The notes beneath the pieces are model-generated. The model did no database searches. It worked only from the letters and a program-made list of their open reading frames with translations, and was not told the DNA's origin. This document shows, piece by piece, positions 51,398-59,936 of a stretch of DNA of 64,000 bases (the stretch's first letter is position 1; each line of letters opens with the position of its first letter). This DNA is from DAIPKP01 sp964545875 (lineage in GTDB: Bacteria; Synergistota; Synergistia; Synergistales; Aminiphilaceae), in contig CAZJHH010000003.1 in assembly GCA_964545875.1 (NCBI GenBank), positions 124,001-188,000 on the forward strand, read 5' to 3'. A program made the position numbers and the translations under genes.

Positions 51398-52294
51398 ATG
51401 TCCCTGCCCATGTTTGTTCAGCATTTCTTTAATGCCCTAACTCTGGGAAGCCTCTATGCCCTTATCGCCATAGGATATACCATGGTGTACGGTATTCTCC
51501 GACTCATCAACTTCGCTCACGGAGATATCTTCATGCTGGGGGCGTACTTCGTCTTCTGGTCCATCGCACTGCTCAAACTTCCCTGGGTGCTGGCCATCGT
51601 AGTAGCCATCGGAGGAGCTTCTCTCTGCGGAATCCTCGTGGATCAGGTGGCTTACAAACCTCTTCGGGAAGCCCCCCGGATTTCCGCTCTCATAAGCTCC
51701 ATCGGCGTTTCCTTCTTCATCCAGAACCTCGCCATCGTGGTCTTTACGGGAATTCCCCGGGCGGTCTATCGGCCGGAGTGGATGGTGAAGGTCATTCGCC
51801 TTGAAAGCGGCGTTCGCATTCTTCCTCTCACCATGATCGTTCCCGTGGTTTCATTCGTGCTCATGCTGGTGCTTCTCTTCATCGTCTACCGCACCAAACC
51901 GGGGCTTGCCATGCGAGCCATATCCAAGGACATCGAAACCACCCGTCTCATGGGTGTCTCGGTGAATAAGATCATCGCCTTCACCTTCGGCATCGGATCG
52001 GCTCTTGCGGCGGCCTCGGGCATCATGTGGGCCTTGCGCTATCCCCAGATCCAGCCCCTCATGGGGATGTTTCCGGGGTTCAAGGCCTTCATCGCCGCAG
52101 TGCTCGGCGGCATCGGCTCCATTCCCGGAGCCATGGTGGGAGGTCTTCTTCTCGGATTTATCGAGATCATGACGGTAGCCTTTTTCCCGGAGCTTTCGGG
52201 ATATAAGGATGCCTTCGCCTTCGTGCTTCTCATCATCATCCTTCTCATTCGGCCCACGGGGCTGATGGGAGAGAAACTGGAGGAGAAGGTCTAA
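51398..52294 (+). CDS. livH: Branched-chain amino-acid ABC transporter permease LivH
   Basis: 298 residues, about eight membrane helices. MSLPMFVQHFFNALTLGSLYALIAIGYTMVYGILRLINFAHG is the usual LivH start, and the loop GVSVNKIIAFTFGIGSALAAASG lies in the EAA-type coupling region. ATG at 51398 with GGGAGG upstream. Its stop overlaps livM by one base (TAATG). Confidence 0.95.
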   Translation: MSLPMFVQHFFNALTLGSLYALIAIGYTMVYGILRLINFAHGDIFMLGAYFVFWSIALLKLPWVLAIVVAIGGASLCGILVDQVAYKPLREAPRISALISSIGVSFFIQNLAIVVFTGIPRAVYRPEWMVKVIRLESGVRILPLTMIVPVVSFVLMLVLLFIVYRTKPGLAMRAISKDIETTRLMGVSVNKIIAFTFGIGSALAAASGIMWALRYPQIQPLMGMFPGFKAFIAAVLGGIGSIPGAMVGGLLLGFIEIMTVAFFPELSGYKDAFAFVLLIIILLIRPTGLMGEKLEEKV

Positions 52295-53343
52295 TGGAAA
52301 AACGAAAACAGCGGGATCGCATCCTGAACGTTCTTCTCGTGGCCGCCGTAGCGGGAGGGCTCTATTGGGCCCAGGGCAATCTGGACGGATACAAGATTCA
52401 GATTCTGAACCTCATCGCCATCAACACCATCCTTGCCCTCAGCCTCAACCTCATCTACGGTTTTACGGGTATGTTCAGCCTGGGACATGCGGGATTCATG
52501 GCCGTGGGGGCCTATGCGTCGTCCCTTCTCATTCTTCCGGCGCTCCAGAAGGAGATGATCTACATCCTGGATCCTCTCATCTGGCCCTTCAGCGTTCTTC
52601 AGGCTCCCTTCTTCGTGGCGGTTCTTGCGGGGGGACTCATGGCGGCCCTTTTCGGTCTTCTCATCGCTCTGCCCGTGCTGCGTTTGGGGGGAGATTACCT
52701 GGGCATCGCCACCCTGGGTTTTGCGGAAATCATCCGGGTGGTGGCAAACAACATCACCTTTATCACCAACGGAGCTCTGGGGCTCAAGGGGATTCCGGAT
52801 TACGCCAACCTCTGGTGGAATTACGGATGGCTCTTTCTCACCATCTTCGTCATCGTGCGCATCGTGAACAGCAACTTCGGCAATACTCTGAAGGCCATCC
52901 GGGACGACGAGGTGGCCGCCCGGGCCATGGGAATCAATACCTACCGGTATCGGGTTATTTCCTTCACCATCGGCGCCTTCTTCGCGGGCATCGGGGGAGC
53001 CCTCCTGGCGAGCCTGCTCACCACCATCGACCCCAAGATGTTCCTCTTCATCATGACTTTCAACGTACTCATGATTGCCGTGGCGGGAGGGTTGGGGTCC
53101 ATTACGGGAACCTGCATCGCCGGAGTGCTCATTACTTTTCTTCTGGAGTGGCTCCGGTTCGTGGAGAACCCCGTTACCCTGGGTTCGTTCCATATTCCGG
53201 GCATTCCGGGGATGCGCATGGTTATCTTCTCGCTCTCCCTGCTGCTCATCATTCTCTTCCGCCGGGAGGGCATTATGGGCATGAGGGAAATCACCTGGGA
53301 TAAAATCTTTCGGACGTCCCCCAAAGGAGGTGCTTCCTCGTGA
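52294..53343 (+). CDS. livM: Branched-chain amino-acid ABC transporter permease LivM
   Basis: 349 residues, about ten membrane helices: LIAINTILALSLNLIYGFTGMFSLGHAGFMAVGAYASS, then LPVLRLGGDYLGIATLGFAEIIRVV and AMGINTYRYRVISFTIGAFFAGIGGAL, which is the coupling helix. It pairs with LivH. It overlaps livH and livG by 1-4 bases. Confidence 0.95.
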   Translation: MEKRKQRDRILNVLLVAAVAGGLYWAQGNLDGYKIQILNLIAINTILALSLNLIYGFTGMFSLGHAGFMAVGAYASSLLILPALQKEMIYILDPLIWPFSVLQAPFFVAVLAGGLMAALFGLLIALPVLRLGGDYLGIATLGFAEIIRVVANNITFITNGALGLKGIPDYANLWWNYGWLFLTIFVIVRIVNSNFGNTLKAIRDDEVAARAMGINTYRYRVISFTIGAFFAGIGGALLASLLTTIDPKMFLFIMTFNVLMIAVAGGLGSITGTCIAGVLITFLLEWLRFVENPVTLGSFHIPGIPGMRMVIFSLSLLLIILFRREGIMGMREITWDKIFRTSPKGGASS

Positions 53344-54128
53344 GTGAGCGAAATATAGTTCTCCAGGTGGATAATCTCACCATGCGCTTCGGGGGCCTCA
53401 CCGCGGTGGACCGTTTCTGCGCCAAGGTGGAGGAGGGGCGCATCGTGGGGCTCATCGGTCCCAACGGAGCGGGAAAGACCACCTGCTTCAACATGATTAC
53501 CGGCTTCTACAACCCCACGGCGGGAAAGATACTCTTTCGGGGCGGGGACGTTACGGGCTATCCCCCCCATCGCATCTGCAGGGAAGGCATTGCCCGAACC
53601 TTTCAGAATATCCGGCTTTTCAAAAACGAGACGGTTTTGCAGAACGTCATGATCGGAGCTCACCTGCGCCAGAAGTCCCCCTGGTGGGGAGTGCCTTTCT
53701 GTCTTCCCTCGGCGGCTCGGGAGGAACGGGAGGTGGAGGAAAAATCCATGAACCTTCTTCGGGCGGTGGATCTCCACAAGGTGGCCTACGAAAACGCCAG
53801 CGGCCTTCCCTACGGAGCCCAGCGGCGTCTGGAAATTGCCCGGGCCCTCGCTACGGAGCCATCCTTCCTTCTTCTCGACGAACCTGCGGCGGGAATGAAT
53901 CCTCACGAATCCCGGGATCTCATGGATTTCATCCGCCGCATCCGGGAGGAATTCAAGCTTACGGTGCTTCTCATCGAGCATGACATGAAGGTGGTCATGG
54001 GAGTGTGCGAGCACATCTGGGTGCTCGATTACGGCATCTGTATCGCCGAGGGTAATCCCGAAGCTATTCAGTCGAACCCCAAGGTCATCGAGGCCTATCT
54101 GGGAGAGGAGGCTTTGGAGTATGCTTAA
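53340..54128 (+). CDS. livG: Branched-chain amino-acid ABC transporter ATPase LivG
   Basis: 262-residue ATPase: Walker A GPNGAGKTTCFNMITG, long LivG insertion including GIARTFQNIRLF and the basic loop about residues 110-140, signature YGAQRRLEIARAL (lacking the canonical LSGGQ, usual for LivG), Walker B FLLLDEPAAGMNP, and H-loop LLIEHDMKVV. GTG start with AAAGGAGG upstream, overlapping livM; overlaps livF by 8 bases. Confidence 0.95.
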   Translation: MSERNIVLQVDNLTMRFGGLTAVDRFCAKVEEGRIVGLIGPNGAGKTTCFNMITGFYNPTAGKILFRGGDVTGYPPHRICREGIARTFQNIRLFKNETVLQNVMIGAHLRQKSPWWGVPFCLPSAAREEREVEEKSMNLLRAVDLHKVAYENASGLPYGAQRRLEIARALATEPSFLLLDEPAAGMNPHESRDLMDFIRRIREEFKLTVLLIEHDMKVVMGVCEHIWVLDYGICIAEGNPEAIQSNPKVIEAYLGEEALEYA

Positions 54129-54825
54129 GGTGCGGGATTTGCAGGTGCACTACGGAGGCATCCACGCTCTCCGGGGTCTGAATATCCATGTTCCCCGGGG
54201 AAAAATCGTCACCCTTATCGGGGCGAACGGAGCGGGAAAGAGCAGCACCCTTCGGGCCGTGGCGGGGCTTCTCAAGCAGTGCAAGGGAAGCATCGAACAC
54301 GAGGGAAAGCAGATTCTCGGCAAAACCCCGGAGAGCATCGTTACCGCCGGAGTGGTGATGGTTCCCGAGGGGCGCCGGATTTTTCCCCATCTTACGGTGC
54401 GGGAGAATCTCCTCCTGGGAGCCTATACCCGGAAGGATGCCGAAGCGGTTCAGGCGGATATGGACTGGGTGTTCGAGCTTTTTCCCCGGATGAAGGAACG
54501 GGTCTGGCAGAAGGGGGGAACCCTCTCGGGAGGAGAGCAGCAGATGCTCGCCCTCGGACGGGCTCTCATGAGCCGGCCGGAGCTCATCATGATGGACGAA
54601 CCTTCCCTGGGGCTGGCGCCTCTTCTGGTGCGGGAGGTCTTCGATATCATCCGCCACATCAACGATCAGGGCAAGACGGTGCTTCTGGTGGAACAGAACG
54701 CCTTCGCAGCTCTGAAAATAGCTGATTATGCCTACGTTCTTGAGGTGGGCGAGATCGTCCTCGAGGGTTCGGGGTCGGAACTCATCGAAAACCCCCGGGT
54801 TCGGGAGGCCTATCTCGGCGGATAG
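54121..54825 (+). CDS. livF: Branched-chain amino-acid ABC transporter ATPase LivF
   Basis: 234 residues: GANGAGKSSTLRAVAGLL (Walker A), VMVPEGRRIFPHLTVRENLLLGA, LSGGEQQMLALGRALMSRP (signature) and LIMMDEPSLGLAPLLV (Walker B). It is the last gene of the liv cluster and pairs with LivG. It overlaps livG by 8 bases. 134 bases separate it from pgsA. Confidence 0.95.
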   Translation: MLKVRDLQVHYGGIHALRGLNIHVPRGKIVTLIGANGAGKSSTLRAVAGLLKQCKGSIEHEGKQILGKTPESIVTAGVVMVPEGRRIFPHLTVRENLLLGAYTRKDAEAVQADMDWVFELFPRMKERVWQKGGTLSGGEQQMLALGRALMSRPELIMMDEPSLGLAPLLVREVFDIIRHINDQGKTVLLVEQNAFAALKIADYAYVLEVGEIVLEGSGSELIENPRVREAYLGG

Positions 54826-54959
54826 GGAAAAGGGCATCACCTGCAGTGAGGGCCGAACTTTCAAGGTTTCGGAAATCTCTCCGGAGAATCGGGAGATGCT
54901 TGAGTGTTTCGGCCGAACCGAGAGCGTTTCATGAGACATCTAGAAGGGAGCGGATTCTC

Positions 54960-55532
54960 GTGTCGAAGAGTCCCTGGAACCTGCCCAACGTGTTGAGTCT
55001 TTCCCGGGTTTTTCTTGCCCCCATGGTCATGGTTTTTCTGACCTTTCGGATAAACTACCCCGTGAAGCCCCTTATCGCCTTGGGGCTCGATACGGGATAC
55101 GGGGATCTCCTGGCAGGGTTCATTTTCATCTTGGCGGCTCTTACGGATACCGCAGACGGCTACATAGCGAGAAAGCACGGCATGGTGACGAACCTGGGAA
55201 AGTTTATCGATCCCCTGGCGGATAAGATCCTGGTGATTGCGGCGCTTATCTCTCTGGTGGAACTTCAGAGACTCTCCGCATGGATTGTGGTTATCATCGT
55301 CGCCCGGGAATTTATCGTCACCGGGCTCCGCATGGTGGCCGCCGCAGAGGGCATAGTTATCGCCGCTTCCCGGGGAGGGAAGGTCAAGACGGTTACCCAG
55401 ATCATAGCCATATCTCTCATGATACTGAATATTCCCGGAGGGCAGCTTGCCATGGGAATTGCCCTTTTCGTCACCGTCTACTCGGGCATGGACTATCTCG
55501 TGGAGAACAAAAAAATTCTCATGGGGGAGTGA
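54960..55532 (+). CDS. pgsA: CDP-diacylglycerol--glycerol-3-phosphate 3-phosphatidyltransferase
   Basis: 190-residue CDP-alcohol phosphatidyltransferase with the catalytic DTADGYIARKHGMVTNLGKFIDPLADK (DGxxAR...GxxxDxxxD) and about five membrane helices. It makes phosphatidylglycerol phosphate. GTG start with AAGGGAG upstream; an intrinsic terminator follows. Confidence 0.93.
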   Translation: MSKSPWNLPNVLSLSRVFLAPMVMVFLTFRINYPVKPLIALGLDTGYGDLLAGFIFILAALTDTADGYIARKHGMVTNLGKFIDPLADKILVIAALISLVELQRLSAWIVVIIVAREFIVTGLRMVAAAEGIVIAASRGGKVKTVTQIIAISLMILNIPGGQLAMGIALFVTVYSGMDYLVENKKILMGE

Positions 55533-55550
55533 TACCCCGGGAGAGTTTAC

Positions 55551-55582
55551 ATCCCCGCCTTGCAAGGGCGGGGATTTTTTTG
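55551..55582 (+). terminator. Intrinsic terminator after pgsA
   Basis: ATCCCCGCC (55551-55559) pairs with GGCGGGGAT (55567-55575) around a short loop, followed by a run of seven or more T. It is one of the clearest terminators in the window. Confidence 0.85.
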
Positions 55583-55641
55583 GAATTTCATACGTTCCAT
55601 GGGCACTTTCCGCGGAAAGGCCCTATCGGAGGAGGTTCATC

Positions 55642-56889
55642 ATGAACGAAAAAGAGGAAAAAATTTTTCAGACCCTGGAAACGCTGGGAGACGCCATGCT
55701 CGAAAACCTGGGAAGAATCTGCCGCATTCCCGCGGTGGCTCCCGATGCGGGGGGCTCGGGAGAAGTTCTCAAGGCCCGGGTCATCGAAGAACTTGTACAG
55801 GAACTGGGATTCCCCAAGCCCGAATGGCACAATGCCCGGGATTCCCGGGCGGAAGGGGAAATCCGCCCCAACCTCATTCTGAAAATTCCCGGAGCCTCCA
55901 GCCAACGGCTCTGGTTCGTAAGTCATATGGACGTGGTTCCCGAGGGAGATCGTTCTCTCTGGAATACGGATCCCTTCGATCCTCTCGTCCGGGGAGATCG
56001 CATTTTCGGCCGGGGAGTGAACGATAACGGTCAGGAACTGGTGGCGAGCCTTTACGCCCTCCATGCTCTCCGCCGGGAGGGGATGGAGCCCTCCCGGGAA
56101 ATCTGCCTCTGCTTCGTGGCGGATGAAGAAGTGGGGAGCGTCTACGGCATTCAGCACCTCCTTAAAGAAGGGCTCTTCCGGGAGGATGATCTCGTGCTCG
56201 TTCCCGACGGAGGCAACGAAGAAGGAGATTTCGTGGAGGTGGCGGAGAAATCCATTCTCTGGCTTCAGATCACCGTGGAGGGAAAACAGGCCCATGCGAG
56301 CCGTCCGGATGAAGGCAACAACGCCTGCCGGGAGGCGAATCTTCTGGGGGTTGCCCTGGACGAAGCGCTGCATCGGGCCTTTCCCGAACGGAACGAACTT
56401 TTCGGCCCCCCATGCTCCACCTTCGAACCCACCAAGCGATCCGCCAATGTGGGCAACGTGAATACCATCCCCGGCAGGGAGGTCTTCTGCTTCGACTGCC
56501 GGGTGCTTCCGGAGGCTCCTCTGAACGAGGTTCTCCGGGTGGTGGACGAGGTTATCGCCTCCCGGCGAGAGATCTCGGGATGTGCCATAACCCGGGAGAT
56601 CCTCCAGCGGGACGATGCGGCTGGCGGTACGGATCCCCAGGCTCCGGTGGTGCGGCTTCTCGGAAAGGCCATCGAAAGGGTGTTCTCCCGGAAACCCCGG
56701 GTGGGAGGAATCGGAGGAGGCACCTGCGCCGCCTATTTCCGGCATCATGGCATTCCCGCCGCCGTGTGGGGGCAGGAAGCCAACTGCGCCCATCAGCCCA
56801 ACGAATATGCCCTGAAAGAGCATCTGCTCAACGAAGCCAAGGTCTTCGCCCTCATGATGTGCGACGCTTCGGAGTCTTCGAACCTCTAA
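55642..56889 (+). CDS. M20-family metallopeptidase / deacylase (ArgE/DapE-like)
   Basis: 415-residue zinc hydrolase. SHMDVVPEGDRSLW gives the first metal histidine/aspartate, FGRGVNDNGQELVASLYALHALR the second, FVADEEVGSVYG the catalytic glutamate, and GGIGGGTCAAYFRHHGIPAAVWG and HQPNEY complete the site. It removes an acyl group or an amino acid from a small peptide, and may act in diaminopimelate, arginine or ergothioneine-like metabolism. GGAGGAGG upstream. The spacing from the pgsA terminator suggests its own transcript. Confidence 0.88.
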   Translation: MNEKEEKIFQTLETLGDAMLENLGRICRIPAVAPDAGGSGEVLKARVIEELVQELGFPKPEWHNARDSRAEGEIRPNLILKIPGASSQRLWFVSHMDVVPEGDRSLWNTDPFDPLVRGDRIFGRGVNDNGQELVASLYALHALRREGMEPSREICLCFVADEEVGSVYGIQHLLKEGLFREDDLVLVPDGGNEEGDFVEVAEKSILWLQITVEGKQAHASRPDEGNNACREANLLGVALDEALHRAFPERNELFGPPCSTFEPTKRSANVGNVNTIPGREVFCFDCRVLPEAPLNEVLRVVDEVIASRREISGCAITREILQRDDAAGGTDPQAPVVRLLGKAIERVFSRKPRVGGIGGGTCAAYFRHHGIPAAVWGQEANCAHQPNEYALKEHLLNEAKVFALMMCDASESSNL

Positions 56890-56937
56890 AAGAAGAGCCC
56901 CGCTTTTCGGTGCTCCCGTGAAGGCTGGGGGCCGAAA

Positions 56938-56968
56938 GCTCCGCTTTTTTACGGAGCACGGTTTTTTT
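56938..56968 (+). terminator. Intrinsic terminator after the M20 peptidase gene
   Basis: GCTCCG (56938-56943) pairs with CGGAGC (56952-56957), loop CTTTTTTA, followed by ACGGTTTTTTTG. The final T's run into the secA -35 box. Confidence 0.75.
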
Positions 56969-56996
56969 GACGCTTCCATGGAATAGGAACTATAAT
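56967..56996 (+). promoter_or_regulatory. secA promoter
   Basis: TTGACG (56967-56972), 18-base spacer, TATAAT (56991-56996). About 75 bases of leader contain GGGAGAGGA/TCCTCTCCC (57015-57023 with 57032-57040), a stable hairpin before the secA RBS. Confidence 0.75.
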
Positions 56997-57076
56997 GTCC
57001 CGGTGGATGTTTTCGGGAGAGGAGTGCTCTTTCCTCTCCCTCCGGAAGAAGCGTAAAGAATGAAGAAGGTGAAAGT

Positions 57077-59767
57077 ATGATTGGAGCACTGAAAAAGGCT
57101 CTTGGTCTCGATAAAAACGAACGAGCCCTGAAACGTTACGCCGCCCGGGCGGCGCGCATCAATGCCCTGGAGCCGGAGTTGGAAAAACTCTCGAATGAAG
57201 AACTCGCCGCCAAGGGAGAGGTTTTTCGCTCCCGTATCGCCCAGGGAGAGGAATTGGACGGGCTTCTCGAAGAAGTTTTCGGAGTGGTGCGGGAGGTCTC
57301 CCGGCGTACCCTGGGGCTGCGGCACTTCGACGTACAGCTCATGGGAGGCATGGCGCTTCACGAAGGCTGCATCGCGGAAATGAAGACCGGAGAAGGAAAA
57401 ACCCTGGTATCCACCCTAGCGGTGGTGCTGAACGCCCTTTCCGGCAAGGGAGTGCATCTTATCACGGTGAACGATTACCTCGCCCGGCGGGATGCGGAGT
57501 GGATGAGCCCCATCTACACCTTTCTCGGGCTCTCCGTGGGGGTTATCTATCCCTTCATGGATCCCCAGGAACGGCACGAAGCCTACCGCAAGGACGTGGT
57601 CTACGGCACCAACAGCGAATTCGGTTTCGACTATCTTCGGGACAACATGGCCACCCAGCCTTCCCAGCTGGTGCAGCGGTTCCACAACTATGCCATCGTG
57701 GACGAGGTGGACTCCATCCTCATCGACGAGGCCCGAACGCCTCTTATCATCTCCGGACCTTCCGAAGATTCCCCGGAACCCTATCTTCTGGCGGATCGCA
57801 CCGCCCGGCAGCTCCAGAAGGATCGCCACTTCGAGGTGGATGAAAAGGAACGCAACGTGGCCCTCTCGGAAGAGGGAATCAAAAAGTGCGAAGAGATTCT
57901 GAACATTCCGGAGCTCTTCTCGGATGTCCAGCGTTCCGAGCTGGGTCACAAAATCGTGCAATCCCTCAAGGCGCTTCACCTCTTTCAGAGAGACGTGCAT
58001 TACGTGGTGAAGGACGGGGAGATCGTCATCGTGGATGAATTCACCGGCCGTCTCATGTTCGGCCGCCGCTACTCCGACGGGCTCCACCAGGCCATCGAGG
58101 CCAAGGAAAAGGTTCAGGTGGGCCGGGAAAACCAAACCCTTGCCACCATCACCCTGCAGAACTACTTCCGCATGTATCGAAAGCTCTCGGGCATGACCGG
58201 CACCGCCGCCACCGAAGAGGAAGAGTTCAAGGAAATCTACGGCCTTCCCGTGGTGGTGCTCCCCACCAACGTGCCGGTAATCCGGGAGGATAATCCCGAC
58301 GTGATCTTCCGCACCAAGCGGGAAAAATACGCCGCCGTGGCGGAGGAAGTGGCAGAGTGTCACGCCCAGGGGCAGCCCGTGCTGGTGGGTACCACCTCCA
58401 TCGAGGTTTCCGAAGTGATCAGCAAGCTCCTCAAGGCTCGAAAGGTGCCTCATCAGGTGCTGAACGCCAAGTACCACGAAAAGGAAGCCTCCATCGTGGC
58501 CCAGGCGGGAAGAAAGGCAGCAGTCACCGTGGCCACCAACATGGCGGGACGCGGTACGGACATCGTGCTGGGAGGCAATCCGGACTTTCTTCTCAAGGAC
58601 GAGGCGGAGAAGCGGGGAATCTCCCTCGAAGAAAACTCTTCCGAAGCGGGAGCCCTGGGGGAGGAGATTCGGAACCAGTGTGCCGAGGAGAAGCGACAGG
58701 TGCTTCAAGCGGGGGGACTGCATATTCTCGGTACGGAACGGCATGAATCCCGGCGCATCGACAACCAGCTCCGGGGGCGGAGCGGCCGCCAGGGAGATCC
58801 CGGCTCCAGCCGATTCTATCTTGCCCTGGAGGACGATCTGCTCCGACTTTTCGGATCCGAGCGCATCGAAGGCATCATGGGCAAGCTCGGTTTGGAAGAG
58901 GGGGAGGCCATCGAACACGGGCTTCTCAGCAAGGCCATCGAAAACGCCCAGAAAAAAGTGGAACAGATGCACTTCGACATTCGCCGGCAGCTCCTCATGT
59001 ACGACAACGTGATGAACCAGCAGAGAGAGGCCATCTATGCGGAGCGCCGCCGGGTGCTGGAGTCCGAGGAAATGCCCGAACACGCCTGGGGACTCGTGCA
59101 GGATGCGGCGGAAGGTATTTTCGCATCCTCCTGCCCCGAAGGAGCCGAGGTGGATCCTCACGCAGTCTCGGTACGCCTGAAATCCCTCTTCTGGCCGGGT
59201 ATCGAAAAGCCTCTGGAGGGCGTGGATACCCGGGAGGCTCTGGAGGATGCCCGGGAGGCGATTCTTCGGGAGCTTCGACAGAGGTATGACGAAAAGCGGG
59301 CTTCTCTGAAGGAAGACATGGCCTCCATGCTTGCCCGGTTCGTGGTGCTCCACGTGCTGGATGCCCGGTGGAAGGAGCACCTTCTCGCCATGGACGACCT
59401 GCGCCGGGGCATCGGCCTTCGGGCCATCGGCCAGAAGGATCCTCTTCTGGAGTATCAGTTCGAATCCTACAACCTCTTTCAGGAAATGCTCACCCGGGTT
59501 CGGGAGGGAGCTGCGGAACTCCTCTACCGGGTGGCGGTGATTACCGAAGATCGTCGTTCCCCCGCCCCCGGAAATCTTCAGGAGAGCCGGGACATGCCTC
59601 TTCCCTTTCTGCAATCCCCGGGAGATGAAGACGCCCGGCATCACGCCCTCGGAGAGGGGCGCAAACGCCAGCCCATACGCAAGACCCAGCGGGTGGGACG
59701 TAACGATCCCTGCCCCTGCGGGAGCGGCAAGAAATACAAGCACTGCTGCGGCAAGAGCGGAGCCTAG
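57077..59767 (+). CDS. secA: Preprotein translocase ATPase SecA
   Basis: 896-residue SecA. NBD1 has MKTGEGKTLVSTLAV (Walker A) and VDEVDSILIDEARTPLIISG (DEAD box); PPXD crosslinking domain about 225-370; NBD2 with ATNMAGRGTDIVLGGNP. The C-terminal zinc tail is RNDPCPCGSGKKYKHCCGK (SEC-C). It drives proteins through SecYEG. A long open frame on the opposite strand is a shadow. Confidence 0.98.
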   Translation: MIGALKKALGLDKNERALKRYAARAARINALEPELEKLSNEELAAKGEVFRSRIAQGEELDGLLEEVFGVVREVSRRTLGLRHFDVQLMGGMALHEGCIAEMKTGEGKTLVSTLAVVLNALSGKGVHLITVNDYLARRDAEWMSPIYTFLGLSVGVIYPFMDPQERHEAYRKDVVYGTNSEFGFDYLRDNMATQPSQLVQRFHNYAIVDEVDSILIDEARTPLIISGPSEDSPEPYLLADRTARQLQKDRHFEVDEKERNVALSEEGIKKCEEILNIPELFSDVQRSELGHKIVQSLKALHLFQRDVHYVVKDGEIVIVDEFTGRLMFGRRYSDGLHQAIEAKEKVQVGRENQTLATITLQNYFRMYRKLSGMTGTAATEEEEFKEIYGLPVVVLPTNVPVIREDNPDVIFRTKREKYAAVAEEVAECHAQGQPVLVGTTSIEVSEVISKLLKARKVPHQVLNAKYHEKEASIVAQAGRKAAVTVATNMAGRGTDIVLGGNPDFLLKDEAEKRGISLEENSSEAGALGEEIRNQCAEEKRQVLQAGGLHILGTERHESRRIDNQLRGRSGRQGDPGSSRFYLALEDDLLRLFGSERIEGIMGKLGLEEGEAIEHGLLSKAIENAQKKVEQMHFDIRRQLLMYDNVMNQQREAIYAERRRVLESEEMPEHAWGLVQDAAEGIFASSCPEGAEVDPHAVSVRLKSLFWPGIEKPLEGVDTREALEDAREAILRELRQRYDEKRASLKEDMASMLARFVVLHVLDARWKEHLLAMDDLRRGIGLRAIGQKDPLLEYQFESYNLFQEMLTRVREGAAELLYRVAVITEDRRSPAPGNLQESRDMPLPFLQSPGDEDARHHALGEGRKRQPIRKTQRVGRNDPCPCGSGKKYKHCCGKSGA

Positions 59768-59936
59768 AGGCGGAGATCCGGCTATTTCCGGGGCAAACCA
59801 AAAGTCCCCGGAGGAATGCGGTGCAGCGGTTTTCTCGGAAAAACGCTGCGGATGGCGGATTTTCCCGGAGTTTTTGCAGGAGCGTTCTCGACAGATCGCT
59901 TTCTCGAGAGATGGAACCGTAAAGGGAGTGACAACA

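Noticed and set aside
59457..59475. TTCGAATCC-like tRNA arm
   Set aside because: It is inside secA coding sequence and no acceptor or anticodon stems surround it. No other tRNA-like fold was found in the window.
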